NCBI RefSeq assembly: GCF_006442315.1
Contig: NZ_VFVY01000007.1
Coordinates: 186,001 to 250,000 of the forward strand
Direction: 5' to 3'
Source of the DNA: Mesorhizobium sp. B2-3-4
GTDB taxonomy: Bacteria; Pseudomonadota; Alphaproteobacteria; Rhizobiales; Rhizobiaceae
Length of the DNA: 64,000 nucleotides
Shown here: in pieces, positions 53,325 to 61,153 of the stretch
Layout of the letters: every line of letters begins with the position of its first letter
Position numbering within the stretch: position 1 is the first letter of the stretch
Notes under the pieces: generated by a model
The model's input: only the letters and a program-made list of their open reading frames with translations
Database searches by the model: none
What the model was told of the DNA's origin: nothing
Made by a program: the position numbers and the translations under genes

Positions 53325-54254
53325 TCACGCCTCGCTCTGACGGCGTGCGAACATCCGCCCGTCGATGGTCACCAGGCCTAGGGCGATCAGCACCACGCCG
53401 CCGATCTCGAACAGTTCCAGCCGCTCGCCGAGGAACAGGAAGCCGAGCAGCATGGCGCTGGCCGGCACGACCAGCGTGACCAGCGAGGCGTTGGTGGCGC
53501 CGGCCGAGGCAACGAGGTTGAAGTAGAGGATGTAGGCGAAGGCGGTGGACAGAAGCGCCAGCGCCAGCACGGCCGCCCACACCGGCGGCGAGGCGGAGAA
53601 CAGGCCGGCCGGGCCGTGGGTCAAGAGCACGACCGGGATCATGATGATGGTCGAGGCCGTCAGTTGTCCGGTGGCGACGACCGGCGAGGGCACGCCCTTG
53701 AAGCGGCGGGCAACCATCAGCGCAATGCCATAGGACAGCGAGGCGCCGATCAGCGCGAATTTGGCCCAGACCGGACCGCCGAGCCCGGCAAGCAAGCCGG
53801 GGCCGATCATGACGGCCGTGCCGGCGACGCCGAGCGCTATGCCGGCGAGCTTGTTCCATGACAGCTTTTCGTCCGACGTCAGCGCATTGGCCAGGATCAG
53901 GGTCCAGAATGGCGTCGTGGCATTGAGCACGGAGGCGACGCCGGCACCCAACTGCGTCTGGCCGGCGAAGATCAGCGAGAAGGGGACGACATTGTTGGTG
54001 AAGGCCAGCAGGAAGAACAGGCCGGCATGCGGCAAGGCGAGGCGGAAGGACGGGCCGCGCAGGCCGAGATAGAGCTGCAGCGCGATCGCGGCAATGGCGA
54101 CGCGAAACAGCACCAGGACCAGCGGGTGAAGTTCCCCCACCGCGATGAGGGCGAAGAAGAACGAGCCGCCCCAGATCGCGCCGAGCAGCAGCAATTGGCC
54201 CCAGTCGGTGAGCGTCATCGGCCCGCGCGGTGCGGATGTCGTGGCTATCGCCAT
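53325..54254 (-). CDS. EamA/DMT family transporter
   Basis: The 309-residue protein has about ten transmembrane helices in two EamA halves. The first half opens WGQLLLLGAIWGGSFFFALIAVGELHPLVLVLFRVAIAAIAL; the second carries GIALMVARRFKG and ALALLSTAFAYILYFNLVASAGATNASLVTLVVPASAMLLGFLFLGE, the classical DMT end. These proteins usually export small metabolites or amino acids. The ATG at 54254 has GGGGGAGGA upstream. It is divergent from the PLP decarboxylase gene, so it may move its product or substrate. Confidence 0.9.
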   Translation of the reverse strand: MAIATTSAPRGPMTLTDWGQLLLLGAIWGGSFFFALIAVGELHPLVLVLFRVAIAAIALQLYLGLRGPSFRLALPHAGLFFLLAFTNNVVPFSLIFAGQTQLGAGVASVLNATTPFWTLILANALTSDEKLSWNKLAGIALGVAGTAVMIGPGLLAGLGGPVWAKFALIGASLSYGIALMVARRFKGVPSPVVATGQLTASTIIMIPVVLLTHGPAGLFSASPPVWAAVLALALLSTAFAYILYFNLVASAGATNASLVTLVVPASAMLLGFLFLGERLELFEIGGVVLIALGLVTIDGRMFARRQSEA

Positions 54255-54463
54255 GTGTCGTCCTCCCCCAGACGGCCTGAATGCCAGCCAGTCGGACACA
54301 AGGCATATCGGTTCCGGCGACAAGGGCCACCCGAAACCTGATCGCTGGCAGGCGATGCTGCCGGAAGCTAGCGCCGCTGCGTCATGTGCACGAGACACAG
54401 AATTGTTTTCATTAGCCGCTAGCTTGGATTAATTGTGCGCAGGCTGAAGTCGAGGATTCGTCC

Positions 54464-55684
54464 ATGCAGCGATTCGAGAATGCCCGCGAGGCGGCACTGG
54501 CGCTTCGTCCGGACGATCCGGTCTATTGCTTCCGCCCGCAGGTCCTGAAGGCCGATGCCAGGCAGTTCATGGGGATGTTCCCCGGCAAGACCGCCTATGC
54601 GGTCAAGACCAATGGCGAGCAGATCGTGCTGAAGACGCTGGTCGAGGCCGGCGTCACGGCCTTCGACGTCGCTTCACCCGGCGAGTTCGCCGCCGTGCGC
54701 GCGGTCTCATCGGACGCCGAGATGCTCTACATGCATCCGGTCAAGGCGCAGTCCGACATCAAGCTGGCGCTGGAGAAATACGCCATCCGCGTCATCTCGC
54801 TCGACCATGAGGACGAGATCACCAAGCTGACCCGGGTGGTGCGGGCGCTCGATATCGATCCGGGCGCGGTCAGCGTGTTCGTGCGGGTGCAGACCAAGGG
54901 TCATGCCGCCTACGAGCTGTCGAAGAAATTCGGCGCCGGGCCTGCCTATGCGGTCGAGCTCGCCGAGCGGCTGAACCGTACCGGTTACAAGGTCGGGCTG
55001 TGTTTCCACGTCGGCAGCCAGATCGAGGATCCCGACACCTATGAGCGGGCCTTGGCCTCCGCCGACTGGGTGCGTAACCGGCTGACCTTCGACATTGCCG
55101 GCCTCGACGTCGGCGGCGGCTTTCCCGCCGAATACGGACACGACCCCAACCGCAAGCAGATCGAGATGCCGTCGCTCGGCCAGATCATGTCGCGGCTCTC
55201 CGGCGACCTGAAGGAATATCAGTTCGACCAGATACCGCTTGTGGCCGAGCCGGGCAGGGTGATCGTGGCGCGCTGCCTGTCGCTGATCGTGCGTGTGCTG
55301 TTGCGCAAGGGCAAGCGGCTCTACATCAATGACGGCATCTGGGCGTCGCTGTCGGATTCATGGACCGGCAAGATCACGCTGCCGGCGCGCTTCATTCCCG
55401 ATCCGGCGATCCGGACCCGCAATGGCGACGAGAAGAACATCGTGCCGTTCAAAGTGTGTGGTGCGACCTGCGATTCCGTCGACATCCTGTCCAGGCCGTT
55501 CTGGCTGCCGGAAACCGTCGACACCGGCGACTGGATCGAGATCGGCCATATCGGCGCCTATTCGCTGTCGCTCCGGACCCGCTTCAACGGGTTTTATCCC
55601 GACACATTCGTCGAGGTAACGACGCCCTTCGACGAGGGCGACGCACCGCAGGGGTTTGCCAGCCTGGAGACGATGGCTGATTAG
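54464..55684 (+). CDS. Fold-type III PLP decarboxylase (ornithine/lysine-type)
   Basis: The 406-residue alanine-racemase-fold decarboxylase has the PLP Lys in TAYAVKTNGEQIV near residue 48, HVGSQIEDP, the phosphate loop GGGFPAEYG, EPGR, and the active-site Cys-Asp in KVCGATCDSVD. This set is that of ornithine decarboxylase-like (group IV) enzymes, which make putrescine or cadaverine. Substrate specificity (ornithine or lysine) is not separable here. A GAGG ribosome site precedes the ATG. It is divergent from the EamA exporter; a long simple repeat follows. Confidence 0.9.
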   Translation: MQRFENAREAALALRPDDPVYCFRPQVLKADARQFMGMFPGKTAYAVKTNGEQIVLKTLVEAGVTAFDVASPGEFAAVRAVSSDAEMLYMHPVKAQSDIKLALEKYAIRVISLDHEDEITKLTRVVRALDIDPGAVSVFVRVQTKGHAAYELSKKFGAGPAYAVELAERLNRTGYKVGLCFHVGSQIEDPDTYERALASADWVRNRLTFDIAGLDVGGGFPAEYGHDPNRKQIEMPSLGQIMSRLSGDLKEYQFDQIPLVAEPGRVIVARCLSLIVRVLLRKGKRLYINDGIWASLSDSWTGKITLPARFIPDPAIRTRNGDEKNIVPFKVCGATCDSVDILSRPFWLPETVDTGDWIEIGHIGAYSLSLRTRFNGFYPDTFVEVTTPFDEGDAPQGFASLETMAD

Positions 55685-55806
55685 TGAGTAGTCAGTAGTG
55701 AGTAGTGAGTAGTGATTAGTGAGTAGTGAGTAGTGAGTAGTGAGTAGTCAGTAGGGAATTTCTATTTCACTACTCACTATTCACTACTCACTACTCACTA
55801 CTCACT
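55683..55806. repeat. 7-bp tandem repeat arranged as an inverted pair
   Basis: The left array (about 55683-55753) is about ten units of AGTGAGT with some CAGT/ATT variants, and the right array (about 55767-55806) is about six units of ACTCACT, its reverse complement. A 13-nt spacer (GGGAATTTCTATT) separates them. As RNA it would form a long hairpin at the convergent end of the decarboxylase and MltB genes. Copy number is expected to vary by slippage. Confidence 0.9.
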
Positions 55807-55810
55807 CTCT

Positions 55811-56989
55811 TCACAACTTCCCCAGCAGTTCCGGCGTCGGCCATCCATCCACAGGCAGGCCGAGCCGCATCTGCTCCTTGCGGATGGCTTCGCGGGTGTT
55901 GGTGCCGAGAATACCGTCGACGGTGCCGACATCGTAGCCCCTGGCCTCGAGCTTGGTCTGCAGTTCCTTCATCTGGTCGTTGTTGAGACCGGGCTCGGGA
56001 TTGCGCGGATCGAGCGGTGGCGCACCCGCCAGCCGGGAGGCGAGATTGGCCGCGGTCAGCGCGTAGGTGAAGGACTGGTTCCATTCGAGATAGACGTCGA
56101 AATTTTCGTAGGTGAGGAAGGCCGGACCCTTGCGGCCCATGGGCAGCGCCAGGCCGGCCTTGAGGCCCTTGTCGACCAGCGGCGAGCCGTCGGGATTGGT
56201 GACGCCCCACTGTGCCCACTGCGTCAGCGGCAGTTTGTTGGTGCGTCCGGTCTGGTCCCACGGCATCTCGTCGGGCACGCGCACTTCCTGGATCCAGGGT
56301 TCGTCGCGCTTCCAGCCGCGCGACAGCACCTTGTTGGCGGTGGTCATGATCACGTCGGGAACGGAGCCGCGCAGATCGATCTTGCCGTCGCCGTCGCCAT
56401 CGACGCCACGCGCCAGATAGTCGGACGGCAGGATCTGCGTCTGGCCGATTTCACCTGCCCAGGCGCCGGTGACATCGGCCGGCAGCACGCCGCGATCGAT
56501 CAGTTCCAGGAGCGGCACCAATTGCTGGCGGAACAGTTGCGGGCGGCGGCAGTCATGCGAGAGCGTGACCAGCGCGCTCAGCGTGTGGAAATCGCCCTGC
56601 ACGGCGCCGAAATCGGTTTCCAGTGCCCAGAAAGCGGTAATGACCGGCGCCTGGACGCCGAACTGCTGGTCGGCGCGGGCGAAAATATCGGCGTATTTCT
56701 TCATGTTCGCCGCACCTTGCTTCAGCCGGTAGGCCGAAATCATGCGGTTGGAGAACTGGATGAAGGTCTGGGTGAACACGCCCTGCGCCCGGTCGCGCGC
56801 CAGCGCCCTCTCGTCGATCCTGGCGTCTTCCAGCGCGTCGAGCCCGACGGCGCCGACACCGGCTGCCTTGGCTTCCGCCGCGACGCCCTGTTTCCAGGTT
56901 TCGAAATCGCCGCCGCATTCCTGCGCCATCGCCGGCAAGGCCGTGGCGCACAAGAACAGCGCCGCGAGGGCTTGGGAACGCAGTCGCAT
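55811..56989 (-). CDS. MltB-type lytic murein transglycosylase with peptidoglycan-binding domain
   Basis: The 392-residue protein has a Sec signal (MRLRSQALAALFLCATALPAMA). The MltB domain has the catalytic Glu in AFWALETDFGAVQG near residue 120 and the GEIGQTQILPSDYL region; DGDGDGKID is a calcium-binding-type loop. The last 70 residues form a PG_binding_1 domain (LQTKLEARGYDVGTVDGILGTNTREAIRKEQ). It cleaves glycan strands with anhydro-MurNAc ends. GAGGAAG precedes the ATG. The downstream end abuts the 7-bp repeat. Confidence 0.93.
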   Translation of the reverse strand: MRLRSQALAALFLCATALPAMAQECGGDFETWKQGVAAEAKAAGVGAVGLDALEDARIDERALARDRAQGVFTQTFIQFSNRMISAYRLKQGAANMKKYADIFARADQQFGVQAPVITAFWALETDFGAVQGDFHTLSALVTLSHDCRRPQLFRQQLVPLLELIDRGVLPADVTGAWAGEIGQTQILPSDYLARGVDGDGDGKIDLRGSVPDVIMTTANKVLSRGWKRDEPWIQEVRVPDEMPWDQTGRTNKLPLTQWAQWGVTNPDGSPLVDKGLKAGLALPMGRKGPAFLTYENFDVYLEWNQSFTYALTAANLASRLAGAPPLDPRNPEPGLNNDQMKELQTKLEARGYDVGTVDGILGTNTREAIRKEQMRLGLPVDGWPTPELLGKL

Positions 56990-57110
56990 CGACTTCCTCT
57001 CGAAATGAACAGGGGCAATTTCGTCGTGCCTAGCTGGGAAACCCAACGCCCCGAATTACCGGCGGTTGCACTCTTGACCACCGGCTGTGTCGAAAAGCAG
57101 GCGGCAAGCC

Positions 57111-57245
57111 CGGTGTCAACGGTTCTTCTGCCTCTGCGGCCATTTCGTGCGCTTTGCGGCCGTTGCCACGGTGTCAACGGTTCTTCTGCCTCTGCGGCCA
57201 TTTCGTGCGTTCTGCCACCGTTGCCACGGCGTCAACAGTTCTGCC
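57111..57245. repeat. 58-bp tandem repeat upstream of mltB
   Basis: A 58-bp unit (CGGTGTCAACGGTTCTTCTG ... TGCCAC) starts at 57111 and 57169, with a third partial copy at 57227. The two full copies differ at only a few bases. It occupies most of the 298-bp gap between the MltB and GH25 genes (both minus strand). I find no gene in this gap. Confidence 0.85.
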
Positions 57246-57287
57246 GCCGAAGTCTCCCGTTGAGGGCGATTTCGCCGCTGAGCCGGT

Positions 57288-58088
57288 CTAACGGGTGTTC
57301 TGCCGCAGCCACTTGTTCCAGGCAGCTTCCGAGCCGTTGAAGACGTTGATGTCGGATTTGCCGGTCATGCCGGGAACGATGCCGGTTCCGGTGTACTGCC
57401 AGAAGGTGAAGGGGTGGCTGCCATATTTCTGGCGCGGATGGCCGGCGACGGAGCGCAGCCAGTAGGGATAGCCGCGGAAGGTCGACAACTCATTGTCGTC
57501 GAAGAAGTCCACGGAGGTGTAGATGATCGGTTTCTTGCCGTAGTGCCGCTCGACGATTTCCAGGAAGGTGGTCATTTCCGCGCGAACGGTGGCAGCGTCC
57601 GGACGCAGCCGGCAGGTCGGCGATTTCGGGTTCCATTCCATGTCGAGCACCGGCGGCATCGCCGAGCGGTCGACAGGCACGTTCTGGATGAACCAGCGCG
57701 CCTGCTGGGCGGCCGGAGTGCAGAAATAGAAGAAATGGTAGGCGGCGCGCGGAACGCCGGCGGCCTTGGTGCGCGCCCAGTGCTCGCTGAAATACTCGTC
57801 GAAACGGTCGCCGCCCTCGGTCGCCTTGATGAAGGCGAAGGAGATGCCGCTGGCCTTGGCCGTCGGCCAGTCGACCGAGGTCTGGTATTTGGAGACGTCG
57901 GTGCCGTGGACGGCGTAGTTCCAGGGTGCGCCGCTGTCCCATTCATGCGGTTTGGAATCGGCGAATCGCGGCGCACGCACCGCCACCGTAGGACTGCTGG
58001 AAGCGGACGGCGACAGCGGCGACAGATCATCCACGGTCGAGCAGGCGCCGAGCAGCGTCAGCATGAACAGGACCGCAAGACGGCGCAT
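57288..58088 (-). CDS. GH25 (lysozyme-like) lipoprotein
   Basis: The 266-residue protein has a lipoprotein signal ending LLGACS. After a Ser/Pro-rich linker comes a GH25 domain: HGTDVSKYQTSVDWPTAKASGISFAFIKATEGGDRFDEYFSEHW, VPRAAYHFFYFC, the catalytic acids in VLDMEWN and the closing SHPFTFWQYTGTGIVPGM. GH25 enzymes are muramidases that cut beta-1,4 MurNAc-GlcNAc bonds. It lies between MltB and a serine hydrolase, so this is a peptidoglycan-metabolism neighbourhood. GGAAG precedes the ATG at 58088. Confidence 0.92.
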   Translation of the reverse strand: MRRLAVLFMLTLLGACSTVDDLSPLSPSASSSPTVAVRAPRFADSKPHEWDSGAPWNYAVHGTDVSKYQTSVDWPTAKASGISFAFIKATEGGDRFDEYFSEHWARTKAAGVPRAAYHFFYFCTPAAQQARWFIQNVPVDRSAMPPVLDMEWNPKSPTCRLRPDAATVRAEMTTFLEIVERHYGKKPIIYTSVDFFDDNELSTFRGYPYWLRSVAGHPRQKYGSHPFTFWQYTGTGIVPGMTGKSDINVFNGSEAAWNKWLRQNTR

Positions 58089-58322
58089 CGCAACTTCCAA
58101 GCCGGAATCAGCCGGTCGCTGATGGGTCTGTCGACTGATGGCCGAAGCTGGTCTGGCCCCCTCCAGGCGATCGCCCCACAGCATCGCCTGATCTCTTGAT
58201 TATCTGATCGCCGATCATGGTTGATAATCCGTTGATGGCGCTCGACAAGCGACCCGATTTTGCGGAAGCAATGGCGGCAATTCGATGACATAACGGTCAG
58301 GTAAGCGCCTGGGAGGAAACGG

Positions 58323-59702
58323 ATGCGGATCATCGTCAAGATCGTCAAATGGCTGCTTGGGCTGGTCGTGCTGGCGGTCGCCGCGCTGTTTGCCTGGCTC
58401 TACATCGCGCCGCCTGAGCTGATCCGCGTCGGCTCTGGCTATTCGGCCAAGATCGTCTGCTCCAACGTCTTCATCGCCGGTCGCGATGCCAATGAGGTGC
58501 TGGCCGTCGACGTGCAGGCACCCGGACACCCGCTGCTGCGGCTGATGCGGGTCTCGGTCGACAAGAACCGGGGGACGGTTTCGGCCGGACTGCTCGGCTT
58601 CCTCGGCAAGAGCGAGGCGGTTTCCCGCGACGGGCTGGGCTGCGCCTCGGTCCCCGACGGCGATGTCGGGAAGGCGCGGCGCACGGCGGTCTATGCCGAA
58701 CCGGCGGCAACCAGCCAGGATGCACTGTGGCCCGAGGGCGAAAAGGTCGACGCCTCGCAGAATCCCGAGGTCGTGAAAATTGTCGGCGACGAGGCGATGG
58801 CCGGCACCGGCATGCGTGCGATCGTCGTGGTCAAGAACGGGCGGGTCGTCGCCGAGCGCTATGGCGAAGGGTTCTCAGCCAAGACGCCGCTGCTCGGCTG
58901 GTCGATGACCAAGACGGTCAACGCCGCCATCATAGGCACGCTGGTCAAGGATGGCAAAATGGCGGTCGACAACAAAGGCCTGTTCACGCCGTGGAAAGCG
59001 GATGGCCGCGCCGCCATCAGCCTTGCCGACATGATGGCGATGTCGAGCGGGCTGGAGTTCAACGAGGATTATGGCGACGTCGCCGACGTTACCCGCATGC
59101 TCTATCTCGAACCCGACATGGCGGGCTTTGCCGAATCCAAGCCGCTGACCGGCGAGGTCGGCAAGGTGTTTTCCTATTCGAGCGGCACGGCGGTGATGCT
59201 GTCGCGGCTGTGGCAGGACGCGATCGGCGACAAGGCCAAGGCGCTGACATGGCCGCGCGCAGCGCTGTTCGAGCCGCTCGGCATGCACAGCGCGGTGCTC
59301 GAGACCGACGAGCAGGGCACTTTCGTCGGCTCGTCCTATCTCTACGCCACGGGGCATGACTGGGCGCGCTTCGGCCAGTTCCTGCTGCAGGGCGGCGTGT
59401 GGAACGGCAACCAGGTGCTGCCGGCCGGCTTCGTCGACTGGATGCGCGAGCCGGCGCCTGCCTCGAAAGTCTATGGCAAGGGCCAGCTGTGGATCGAAGC
59501 CCCGGGCGACGAGGAAAATCCAGGCGCCGGCGCCGCCGCCGGCCTGCCCAAGGACACCTACTGGATGGAAGGCCATGACGGGCAGACGGTCGCCATCATA
59601 CCGTCCGAGCAATTGGTGGTGGTGCGGCTCGGCCTGACGCCGGCCAAGCTTGGTTATCGCCCGCAGACGATGGTGGGCGCGCTGGTGAAGGCGCTGCATT
59701 AA
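58323..59702 (+). CDS. Serine hydrolase of the beta-lactamase/class C family
   Basis: The 459-residue protein has an N-terminal hydrophobic anchor (LLGLVVLAVAALFAWLYIA). The catalytic Ser/Lys are in LGWSMTKTVNAAIIG (SxxK), the Tyr in FSYSSGTAVML, and a third block is EGHDGQTVAI. Class C-like hydrolases include esterases, D-aminopeptidases and penicillin-binding proteins; no beta-lactamase role is implied. GAGGAAAC precedes the ATG. Confidence 0.88.
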   Translation: MRIIVKIVKWLLGLVVLAVAALFAWLYIAPPELIRVGSGYSAKIVCSNVFIAGRDANEVLAVDVQAPGHPLLRLMRVSVDKNRGTVSAGLLGFLGKSEAVSRDGLGCASVPDGDVGKARRTAVYAEPAATSQDALWPEGEKVDASQNPEVVKIVGDEAMAGTGMRAIVVVKNGRVVAERYGEGFSAKTPLLGWSMTKTVNAAIIGTLVKDGKMAVDNKGLFTPWKADGRAAISLADMMAMSSGLEFNEDYGDVADVTRMLYLEPDMAGFAESKPLTGEVGKVFSYSSGTAVMLSRLWQDAIGDKAKALTWPRAALFEPLGMHSAVLETDEQGTFVGSSYLYATGHDWARFGQFLLQGGVWNGNQVLPAGFVDWMREPAPASKVYGKGQLWIEAPGDEENPGAGAAAGLPKDTYWMEGHDGQTVAIIPSEQLVVVRLGLTPAKLGYRPQTMVGALVKALH

Positions 59703-59723
59703 GCGCAAGTCGATCGCTGTCTT

Positions 59724-60032
59724 CTATGCCGCAGTCGCCAAAGGCCTCGCGCGATCGACGCGCGCCCGCTCGTCGGGTGAATTCATGACGGTCCAAATGT
59801 CGCTGCGGCGCTGCACGTTGAGCCAGAAATCCGGGCTGTTGCCGAAAACGCGCGCCAGAATGAGCGCGGTTGCGGCCGTCACATTGCGGCGGTCGTTGCA
59901 CAATTCGTTCACATGCTTGCGCTGCACCCCCATCGCTTCGGCCAAAGCAGCCTGTGTCAGGCCAAGCGGATGCATGAACTCTTCCGTGAGTATCTCGCCC
60001 ACCGTTGCCGGCTTGCGTGTGGTCATCAACAT
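59724..60032 (-). CDS. higA: HigA-type antitoxin (XRE)
   Basis: The 102-residue helix-turn-helix protein reads VGEILTEEFMHPLGLTQAALAEAMGVQRKHVNELCNDRRNVTAATALILARVFGNSPDFWLNVQ, the exact HigA/VapI pattern. It neutralises the toxin encoded just upstream and represses the operon. GAGGTGACAC precedes the ATG; the toxin gene ends 8 bp upstream. Confidence 0.93.
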   Translation of the reverse strand: MLMTTRKPATVGEILTEEFMHPLGLTQAALAEAMGVQRKHVNELCNDRRNVTAATALILARVFGNSPDFWLNVQRRSDIWTVMNSPDERARVDRARPLATAA

Positions 60033-60040
60033 GTGTCACC

Positions 60041-60337
60041 TCATCGGTAGCTATGATCGTCGAGATAGATATCCGACGCTTCGCCGCGGCCGCCATCCCA
60101 CCGGAAGATCAGCCGCCATTGGTTGTTGACGCGGATCGAATGCAAGCCATGGAGATTGCCGCGCAACTTTTCGAAATGGTTGCTCGGCGGCACACGCAAA
60201 TCCTGATCGGTCATTGCGTCGTCGATCATCTGGAGCTTGCGGAACAATCGGCTTTCAAGATCGGAGGGAATGTTACGGGAGTGGATGTCTTCCACGAAAA
60301 AAGCCCGTAGCCATCCGTCCCGAAACCCGACGATCAC
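60041..60337 (-). CDS. higB: HigB-type toxin (RelE fold)
   Basis: The 98-residue protein opens GFRDGWLRAFFVEDIHSRNIP, then LFRKLQMIDDAMTDQDLRVPPSNHFEKLRGNLHGLHSIRVNNQWRLIFRW, the HigB/RelE pattern with its basic ribosome-facing residues. It should be a ribosome-dependent mRNA endonuclease. The start is GTG 60337 with GGAG upstream. As is usual for HigBA, the toxin comes first. Confidence 0.93.
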   Translation of the reverse strand: MIVGFRDGWLRAFFVEDIHSRNIPSDLESRLFRKLQMIDDAMTDQDLRVPPSNHFEKLRGNLHGLHSIRVNNQWRLIFRWDGGRGEASDIYLDDHSYR

Positions 60338-60343
60338 TTGCTA

Positions 60344-60358
60344 TCTCCAACATGGAGA
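60344..60358. promoter_or_regulatory. Palindrome before higB, candidate HigA operator
   Basis: TCTCCA-ACA-TGGAGA is a 6-bp inverted repeat only 7 bp before the higB start, overlapping the ribosome site (GGAG). HigA would bind here and repress the operon. Confidence 0.5.
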
Positions 60359-60472
60359 CAATGTACCACTCCTTGGGACGCCTCGCAATGCGCTGAACAG
60401 CTCTACTGTATTCGTCGGATTGCCCGGTTGGTTGCAGCGTCGGGCGCCGATAGGCCGGCGTTGGGGCGGCCG

Positions 60473-61153
60473 TTATCTCCGAGACGTCGGATGCCGGACT
60501 TTGATCACCGCCAGCCAGGTATAACCGCGATAAAGCGTGCGGAAATGGAAGGTTGCGCCGGTTCGCTCGGCTTCCGATTCCAGAACATCGCGCAGGGATT
60601 CGCGCGGTGTGACGTGGAATTTTTTCAACCAGCCGCGCAACAGCGCCCGGAACCAGCGCGGCAGGCCCTCCTGCTGGCCGAAATCGACGACATGCAATGA
60701 GCCGCCAGGGGCGAGGGCTGCAAGGGCCGCGGATACGGTCTTCTCCCAGCCGGGGATCATCGACAGCGAGTAGGAGACGAAGACGCGGTCGAAACTGGCC
60801 TGCTCAAACAGCGCCTTGGCGTTGAAATCCGTGGCGTCGCCCCTGGCCAGCATGACGCGACCGGACAGGCCTTCGCGGGCAACAGCGGCGCCGGCCGTCT
60901 CCAGCATTTCGGTGGAGATGTCGAGGCCGTAGAAGCGCGCGTCGGGATAGGCGCGGGCGGCAAGAATGATGTTGCGGCCGGTGCCGCAGCCAAGTTCCAG
61001 CACCGTGCCGTCGGGCGGTGCGTCGAGCCCCGATATCAGCTTGTCGCGGCCGAGCAGGTAATATTTGCGGGTCAGGTCGTAGATATGGCGCTGCCAGCGG
61101 TAGACGCCGTCCATCAGTTCGGCGTGGCTGGCCGGCAGCTCCGTCGTGCTCAT
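60473..61153 (-). CDS. btaB: BtaB: SAM-dependent N-methyltransferase of betaine-lipid synthesis
   Basis: The 226-residue enzyme opens LMDGVYRWQRHIYDLTRKYYLLGRDKLI, a BtaB hallmark, followed by VLELGCGTGRNIILAA (SAM motif I) and YGLDISTEML. It methylates the homoserine head group three times to give diacylglyceryl-N,N,N-trimethylhomoserine (DGTS). The ATG overlaps the btaA stop by 4 bp. DGTS replaces phospholipid in phosphate-starved rhizobia. Confidence 0.95.
   Translation of the reverse strand: MSTTELPASHAELMDGVYRWQRHIYDLTRKYYLLGRDKLISGLDAPPDGTVLELGCGTGRNIILAARAYPDARFYGLDISTEMLETAGAAVAREGLSGRVMLARGDATDFNAKALFEQASFDRVFVSYSLSMIPGWEKTVSAALAALAPGGSLHVVDFGQQEGLPRWFRALLRGWLKKFHVTPRESLRDVLESEAERTGATFHFRTLYRGYTWLAVIKVRHPTSRR

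Noticed and set aside
55683-55806. CRISPR array
   Set aside because: The units are 7 bp without unique spacers and are arranged as an inverted pair; no cas genes are present.
57111-57245. CRISPR array or attachment site
   Set aside because: The copies directly abut, with no spacers; no integrase or tRNA gene is nearby.
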